Assembly (NCBI GenBank): GCA_001414345.1
Contig: LLCB01000433.1
Location: 1 to 37,803 of the forward strand
DNA from: Hymenoscyphus infarciens
Taxonomy: Eukaryota; Ascomycota; Leotiomycetes; Helotiales; Helotiaceae
Direction: 5' to 3'
DNA length: 37,803 nt
Made by a program: the position numbers and the translations under genes. Position 1 is the stretch's first letter. The number at the start of each line of letters is the position of its first letter. The notes under the pieces were generated by a model. That model saw nothing but the letters and a program-made list of their open reading frames with translations. It did not search any database and was not told where the DNA came from. Of this stretch, positions 32,461 to 37,803 are shown in pieces.

Positions 32461-33797
32461 TCACAAAACACTGAAAGCGTATTGGACAGCGGCACTACCA
32501 AGGAGGTTAGCATACGAAAACATAACAAATGTATCGAGGAGTTCTTACCCAAGCGCAAGCGTAGCGCTGATACCAATTAAAGCCCGAGTCTTGACTCGCT
32601 CCTTTGATAGAAGCTCGGATTGCACCTTTGCTTTCTTGGCTGGTGCTGGAACAATTGCACCCTCTTCTTCCTCTTCCTCTTCAATTTCATCCGCCTTCCG
32701 CTTAGACTGAATTGGGGCTACTCCAACCTCGCCATTGTGGACTGCTGCTTCAACCATTTCCTTTGCCTTTGCGATCATGGCTTCTGTGTCTTCTGGAGGT
32801 GGCATGTCTGCAAAGGCTGGTGGCATTTCAACCTCAAGGCGAGTGTGGGTTGTCTCCACGTCACCCTTGACTTTTACCTCTTGTTCAACATGGACGCGGA
32901 TTACTTCCTCTTTTACTTCGGTCTCTGGTTCTTCAGACTTTGCCTTGCTCTCGGGGGCTTCCATTGTGTCTTCGGCTTCGTCTGCAACCTCGTCCGCCAC
33001 AGTTTTCAGTGCTTGTTGGAGTTTCTTGCTGGAAATTTTGGAAGATGGTTCAGCTGAGCCCTCTTTCTTGGTTGACTTTCGGGTTCTTGTTGATCCTGCA
33101 GTCTTCTTGGGGGATGCGATTTTGCTTGGCGATGCAGATCTGCGGAGGCGTCGACTCGGGGTTGGTACTGGCGCAGCAAGAGATTCCTGGGGCAAAAGGA
33201 AGAACTTTGGAGGGGAGCTAATTGGCTTTGGTTGTCCATCCTTTGGGAGGTTGACTTCAATGGGTTCATGGTCCAACAGAGCCTTTATCCATGGCAAAAT
33301 TCGGTATTCTTCTGCGAGTTGTAATGCGCTGTGTGGTGGAATCCAGACATTTCCGGCAGTTTCATTAGTGCTAGTGGTCTCAAGGCTCTTGACATATTTT
33401 CTCTCCGTCTCCTCTTCCTTGACCTCAGCATAAGGGAATGTCGCCTTGAACATGCCCGTCGCGCTGATAAAACCGTCGCTACTTCGGCGCATGAGGAAAT
33501 ATGAAGCTGGCGATGGGTGGAATATGCCGGACTGGATTCCTTTCGGCAAAGGCGCGCGGAGATGCGCATAGTCGAAAGTGCCCAAGTTCGTTGGCTTTGT
33601 AGAGTTCGAAGTGCCCACCTGGCCTGCCTTTACAGCGAGGTCGGTCTGTCCTAGACGGCGACGAGCGACGAGAGTTTCATCTATTGCTGTCAGCTTTTGG
33701 CGGAATGGCGCAAGGCGCATCGGTTCGGCTTACACGGTGGAATCTCTTCAGTCATGAGAGGATTGAACCTCTCGGGGAGGGGGCGAGTGACAACCAT
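32461..33797 (-). CDS. Bqt4-like APSES-domain inner nuclear membrane protein
   Basis: Exons 33734-33797, 32549-33680 and 32461-32494 (introns of 53 and 54 nt) give 409 residues. The start reads MVVTRPLPERFNPLMTEEIP, then PYETLVARRRLGQTDL after the splice. An APSES/KilA-N-type DNA-binding fold spans about 55-160 (GTFDYAHLRAPLPKG, YFLMRRSSDGFISATGMFKA, VWIPPHSALQLAEEYRI). A long Lys/Glu-rich disordered region follows. The C-terminus ALIGISATLALGAAVQYAFSVL is a single membrane anchor with no tail. That architecture is that of fission yeast Bqt4, which ties telomeres to the nuclear envelope with Bqt3, Rap1 and Lem2. APSES transcription factors such as StuA or Mbp1 lack the terminal anchor. The last exon encodes only the final 11 residues of the anchor. 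Confidence 0.85.
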
Positions 33798-34828
33798 TTT
33801 GAAGATGGCCACGAAGATATTTGCAAAGGGTATTCCGATGAATGCGACCACGGAGGATGCCGCGCTGTTGAGATCTACTCTAATCCACGAGTCAGCGCCA
33901 ATTATTCCCACCACCCTTGACGATGGGTGACATTGCGACAATCCGAGGTATCGAGCGATATACGTACCAAGAATGCGTATGCGACAGCTTGATGAATACT
34001 TGAAAGGGTCGCGACTGAGATGCTGAGGTTTTCTCGGTCGCAATTGTCAGTCAGCGTATGGTATGGTATGGTATCGTATCGTATCGTATCGGTAGGATTG
34101 GGACACGTCGGCTGCAGGCTATTTCCAAAAAGAGGGCGCCTATGTAACCCAAAGGCTCGATGGAGTAAGAGTGGAATTGCTGTCCAAAAGCGCCAGAGAT
34201 CCGAGCCGGAGGAAAAAGATATCTTGGGAGGACGGGAGGAGGGGAGGGGAGGAGGGAGCTCGAGAGAAGGAGCAGGGGAAACCGAACGGAGTGGTACGCG
34301 CTCGCTTGGAGAGGTAAGAGCGCAAGAGCGGGTGGTTGGGGCGGGAACTGGGGTACTTGTACTTTGGTGAAGAACCTTGACCACCGGGGTGCCAATTGTC
34401 GCGATATGCAGAACGTTTTCTATACTACGCTGGCACCACTGATCTTCCCCTCGTTGCGTTTGGTGTAGTAGGTAGTTTGTGAGGACACCAACTACAATAA
34501 TAAGCGCGTTATCTGATTCCCAAAACAAGTGTCCATGCCAATTCAATTCACTCTTCAGGTCGATATCCACCAACCTGAGGCACCAACCGCATAACACCCG
34601 GACTCTTCGCCTGGGCAGCTCTTACCCCTGAAAATGATTATGTAATCCGCCACAGCTTTGACAGAAAAAGGCGGTGTCAAGACTCGGTGGAGCAACTTCA
34701 AAGCAACGCTCAGTTGTTTGCCAACTTCTGCAACTTGAAGTAGCAGAAACATCGCGAATTAAGACCAGAACAACCATTCTATACCTCGGAGACTCTACCA
34801 CAAGTTCGAGAGGCAAACAACCGCAATC
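33798..34828. promoter_or_regulatory. Divergent intergenic region between Bqt4-like gene and RhoGDI
   Basis: About 1 kb between two divergent start codons. It holds a pentanucleotide repeat (34,056-34,090) and a purine/G-rich tract (34,226-34,258). Several long minus-strand frames across it (up to 231 codons, 33,902-34,597) are Pro/Ser-rich products of these simple repeats and I do not believe them. Confidence 0.55.
34056..34090. repeat. Pentanucleotide repeat (GTATG)3(GTATC)4
   Basis: Seven perfect 5-nt units: three GTATG followed by four GTATC, a compound microsatellite in the promoter side of the Bqt4-like gene. Confidence 0.85.
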
Positions 34829-35961
34829 ATGGCGTCCGCACCAAACGACCAAGATCTTCTACCAGATCAGACCGAGGGGTTCAAGGTGGGGGAGAAGAAG
34901 ACCATGGACGAGTACAGCAAGTTGGGTATGTTTGAAGCTCATGCTCTTCATTTTCTTCATTTTCTGCTGCGCCAAACACGATTGTTTTCTGTTGTTCTCC
35001 ATTATCATTGCCCCTTCTTGTTATCAGCATATCAAAGGTGAGGAACACCAGAGCCAGGTTTGGTAGTTCACGATAGCTTCATGCTGTGGCGGGGTTCTGT
35101 GCCCGGACCGAAATTTACATATTCAATTCCCATCTCCGCTCCGCTTCCTGTTGGCATCTTCCATTTGGCTTTGCAACGGGCTTCTCTTTTCTAGACCATG
35201 TGTCCCACTCTAGACTTTGTCCGGATTTTACCAAGAGCTGTCTTTTGCAGGCCCAATCCCTCACAAATAGCGAAATTGAAAGCCCCTCCGTCGCCAATAC
35301 GATTCCAAATATGCTAATGGTCTCCCCTTCTCTTCGCAGATGCCGACGACGAAGCCATGCAAAGATACAAGCAGTCATTGGGCCTCGGTGGCTCTGGCAA
35401 GGACCTTTCCGACCCCAACGACCCCCGCCACTGCATCATCCTCTCTCTGCAACTCGATTCTGAAGGAAGACCACCAGTCGTTGTCGATTTGGCCGAGAAG
35501 GGCAGCGAGAAGACTTTGAAGGACAAGCCATTCAAGATAAAGGAGGGTGCCAAGTTCAGCATGACTGCCAAATTCAAGGTCCAACACGAGATTCTTAGCG
35601 GTCTGCATTATGTCCAGATTGTCAAGCGAAAGGGCATCAGAGTTAGCAAAGACCAAGAGATGATTGTAAGTTATCAATTGGAGGATGTATGCTGGTAACG
35701 GGAAGAAGCCAAGCTAATAGTTTTGATCAGGGCTCCTACGCACCTTGCACAAGCGAAACCCCAGTCTACACCAAGCAATGTAAGTTTGCCAGCCTATCAA
35801 TAGTTTTCCTGTTACTAATAAATGCTTCAGTTGCTGAAGAGGATGCTCCAAGCGGAATGTTGGCTCGAGGACACTACACCGCCGTCTCTACCTTCGTCGA
35901 CGATGATAAGAAACGCCATCTGGAATTCGAGTGGGCTTTTGATATCGCAAAGGACTGGTAG
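34829..35961 (+). CDS. RDI1: Rho GDP-dissociation inhibitor
   Basis: Exons 34829-34925, 35340-35665, 35731-35779 and 35831-35961 (introns of 414, 65 and 51 nt) give 200 residues, the usual family size. The N-terminal arm reads MASAPNDQDLLPDQTEGFKV...KKTMDEYSKLDADDEAMQRYKQSLGL. The immunoglobulin-like prenyl-binding part runs from about 65 (DPRHCIILSLQLDSEGRPPV) through FKIKEGAKFSMTAKFKVQHE, GLHYVQIVKRKGI, MIGSYAPC and GMLARGHYTAVSTFVDDD to the conserved end HLEFEWAFDIAKDW. RhoGDI extracts GDP-bound Rho/Cdc42/Rac from membranes by sheltering the geranylgeranyl group, and so controls polarity and hyphal growth. The first intron is unusually long for this window and contains CT-rich stretches. 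Confidence 0.95.
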
Positions 35962-36390
35962 ATTGCTTAGTGACCGGGAGGGAAAAAGTTTATGATGTAA
36001 CGGCTGCTGAATATGAATGCATGGATGGTCACAAATGGGTTGGTGCTGGGCGGCATGATAAGAATGCTACGATAGCTAGCTTCTTACCCCTCTTTTAAGT
36101 AAATTATGAAATAGTCCGGGTCCTATTTCAGGTCGCATGGATTTTCAACAACTTGTCAATAATTTCTCAATCTCGACTTGTCCAAGAATGACCCGTGGTC
36201 CAAGGGATTTGGTCATTGCTCCGCATACCTACACCCGTCTTTCTTATTGCTCGGTTGTTTTGGGACAACCACATATCCAAATCTTATAAACCGTCTCAAA
36301 AAGGTAAAAGCCATACGCAGTGCAACGACAAGGTCTCTTACATCGATTTTGGCCTTTTTTTATTCTACAATGAATTCTATCGGGAAGTAT
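35962..36390. other. Short intergenic region between convergent RhoGDI and PPG1
   Basis: 429 nt that must hold both 3' UTRs. There are AT-rich stretches and a CATGGATGG/GTCGCATGGATT motif pair, but no coding feature. Confidence 0.6.
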
Positions 36391-37524
36391 CTATAGGAAG
36401 TAATCGGGCAGAGCGCTGCCGTCTGCGGGTTTGTCCTGGGGTTGTGCGTCTGGCTTATGTATATCGTTCTCCGGCGCCGCAGCGAATACATTGAAGAATC
36501 TTTCCCCAGTGTCACTAACTTCTAGTACACTGGCCATATTTCCACACCTGTAACAGTAATTGGGCGCACTCCAAACTGTACTTAATCGATCGTCGAACAG
36601 TATCTGATATCCTTCCTGGCACAGTTGGTGTGCTCGCAGGATATGCGACATGTTGTTTACTTCCAGGAACTTCTTCACCACCTGTGCCCCAAATGTATAA
36701 CCAGCCCCTCGAGGGGAAAGGGAGAATTCGTCTCGTTCGGGGTCTGGGTCAGACCAAACTAAATCTGCCATTGGGCCTTCGTGTGGGATTTCGCGAAAGC
36801 GGTCTATTATTTTGATTTGGTCGATGGAGTGTATCGAGGGTGAAAGGCCTGATTTGAAATCAACTTCTGAACTTCACGCCACCACTCTTGAAATGGATTC
36901 ACTTACCTCCATGGACGCAGAATATCTGGTCATTTATAACCACACTCAGTGTGAGAAAGTCAAACATGTCGGTAAAGTAGTGCCAGACATTCGCGTTACC
37001 ATATTTCCTCGAACATTCCGTATAAAAGCCATATGACTGTGTAACTCCTCTGGATTCATGGTTTCCCCTAATCAAATGTACTCGGTGTGGGTATCGAAGC
37101 TTTAGACAAACAAGGAGGGAGATGGTCTCCACGCTGAACATGCCGCGATCAACATAGTCCCCTATAATTCCCAAGTCAGAAAGCTATATATCATCTTCGC
37201 TTGCCGGGCGCATACCGAGGAATAGGTAGTTCGTGTCCGGACACCATCCTCCTATCTTGAAAATCTCGATCAAGTCATAGAACTGGCCGTGTATATCACC
37301 CACAACTGTGACGGGGGCTTGTACATGTACAACATTGCTCTCTTGCATCAACAATTCCTTCGTCTTGGCGCATATTGCTTCAATGACTGATTCGGCGAGC
37401 AGGTTCTTCTTGTAGAGGCTTTCAATACATTGGTCAAGGTCCACAGATGCTGGATTGCGCACACAAATTAGCTGATGCTTCGATCAATGCGCGGAAGGAC
37501 AAGCTTACAAGGCAGGCCAGGCAT
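36391..37524 (-). CDS. PPG1: PP2A-like Ser/Thr phosphatase catalytic subunit Ppg1
   Basis: Four exons, 37509-37524 (16 nt), 37216-37449, 36907-37161 and 36391-36848, with introns of 59, 54 and 58 nt, give 320 residues. The PPP-family metal-binding motifs are all present: GDIHG (56-60), GDYVDRG (84-90) and RGNHE (115-119), followed by [20 protein letters not shown] and [12 protein letters not shown]. The protein ends in DYFL, the PP2A-type tail that can be methylated on the terminal Leu. The [16 protein letters not shown] start and [12 protein letters not shown] are closer to yeast Ppg1 than to Pph21/22, Pph3 or Sit4. In Neurospora PPG-1 is the catalytic subunit of the STRIPAK complex in cell fusion and development. 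The 16-nt first exon (MPGLP) is inferred from a strong GTAAG donor and the phase. Confidence 0.93.
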
Positions 37525-37803
37525 ATTGCGAGGAGCGGAAGAGTGTTGGATCGAGGTGCACGCACGCTACGGCGCTCTAGGGTCGAGGAGGTTGTAGCTT
37601 GTTGCGCAGGCGGTTTCTTTCAATGATGAATGCTGGCGCAACAACATGATCGCTTGGTCAAGTGTGGTTGCTTAAGTCATATCAGGGTGGAAGATAGTCC
37701 TGGACAGTGAGCAGAGGTCGCGATCAGGGATGACTATACGCAGAGCGTATAGTAGCGTGAGAGAGGTTAAAAAATGAAGGGTTATTTAAGGGGGAGGGGG
37801 GGG
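37525..37803. promoter_or_regulatory. PPG1 upstream region to the window end
   Basis: No gene recognised. GCGTATAGT occurs as an inverted/direct pair around 37,733-37,755 (GACTATACGC then GCGTATAGT, a perfect 9-nt inverted repeat). The last 20 bases are a purine run ending in G tracts. Confidence 0.4.

Noticed and set aside
32735..33433. 232-codon plus-strand Ser-rich frame
   Set aside because: Antisense to the Lys/Glu-rich part of the Bqt4-like gene; its serine richness is the complement of that bias.
33690..33720. Alternative unspliced start MRLAPFRQKL for the Bqt4-like protein
   Set aside because: The sequence from 33,733 to 33,681 has a GTAAG donor, CTGAC branch and AATAG acceptor, and splicing gives IPPYETLVARRRLG, which fits the family better.
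33902..34597. 231-codon minus-strand open frame between the Bqt4-like and RhoGDI genes
   Set aside because: It runs through the pentanucleotide and purine repeats, is Pro/Ser-rich low complexity, has no family pattern and sits in the divergent promoter region.
1..37803. tRNA, 5S rRNA, CRISPR or prokaryotic defence features
   Set aside because: No T-loop/B-box pattern in a cloverleaf context, no 5S-like sequence and no regularly spaced repeats were seen; the DNA is clearly fungal nuclear.
1..37803. Secondary-metabolite or other functional gene cluster
   Set aside because: The genes are unrelated housekeeping functions on both strands with no backbone enzyme or shared pathway.

Overview
The window is a piece of a filamentous ascomycete (Pezizomycotina) nuclear genome, possibly of the Leotiomycetes. 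The class is a guess from general look; the subphylum is well supported. Genes carry short introns, mostly 47-65 nt, with GT donors, CTRAY-type branch sites and YAG acceptors. An AT-rich block shows the dinucleotide bias left by repeat-induced point mutation (RIP). Every conserved gene is a fungal or eukaryotic housekeeping gene.

Region 1, 1-10,850: an AT-rich, almost gene-free block in which CpA and TpG are nearly absent. It holds a RIP-destroyed Ty3/gypsy chromovirus-type LTR retrotransposon on the + strand. Its LTRs lie near 2,624-3,007 and 9,821-10,225, with recognisable remnants of reverse transcriptase, integrase and chromodomain. An island of ordinary composition at about 1,140-1,690 escaped mutation and contains a 98-nt hairpin.

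Region 2, 11,280-17,700: a two-exon Pmp3/Sna-type membrane protein with a PPxY tail (-), RNA polymerase III subunit Rpc37/RPC5 (+), and full-length DDB1 (+). Region 3, 17,700-19,440: intergenic, with a small second AT-rich patch and a palindromic repeat. Region 4, 19,440-25,425: 3-hydroxyisobutyrate dehydrogenase (-), V-ATPase c'' subunit Vma16 (-) and TFIIA gamma subunit Toa2 (+) sharing a 211-nt divergent promoter, then a TMEM42-like four-TM protein (+).

Region 5, 25,426-31,840: nearly 2 kb of intergenic DNA, then an unrecognised, repeat-bearing, disordered acidic protein in at least five exons (-), and next to it a short basic ORF that may be its 5' part or a separate gene. Region 6, 32,460-37,524: a Bqt4-like APSES-domain inner nuclear membrane protein (-), Rho GDP-dissociation inhibitor (+), and the PP2A-like phosphatase Ppg1 (-).

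The genes do not form a pathway or cluster. The most unusual items are the unrecognised repeat protein at 27,392-31,311 with its duplicated exon boundaries, two or three families of short dispersed repeats between genes, and a Bqt4 terminal intron whose retention would remove half of the membrane anchor. All gene models were spliced by hand and checked for reading-frame phase across every junction.
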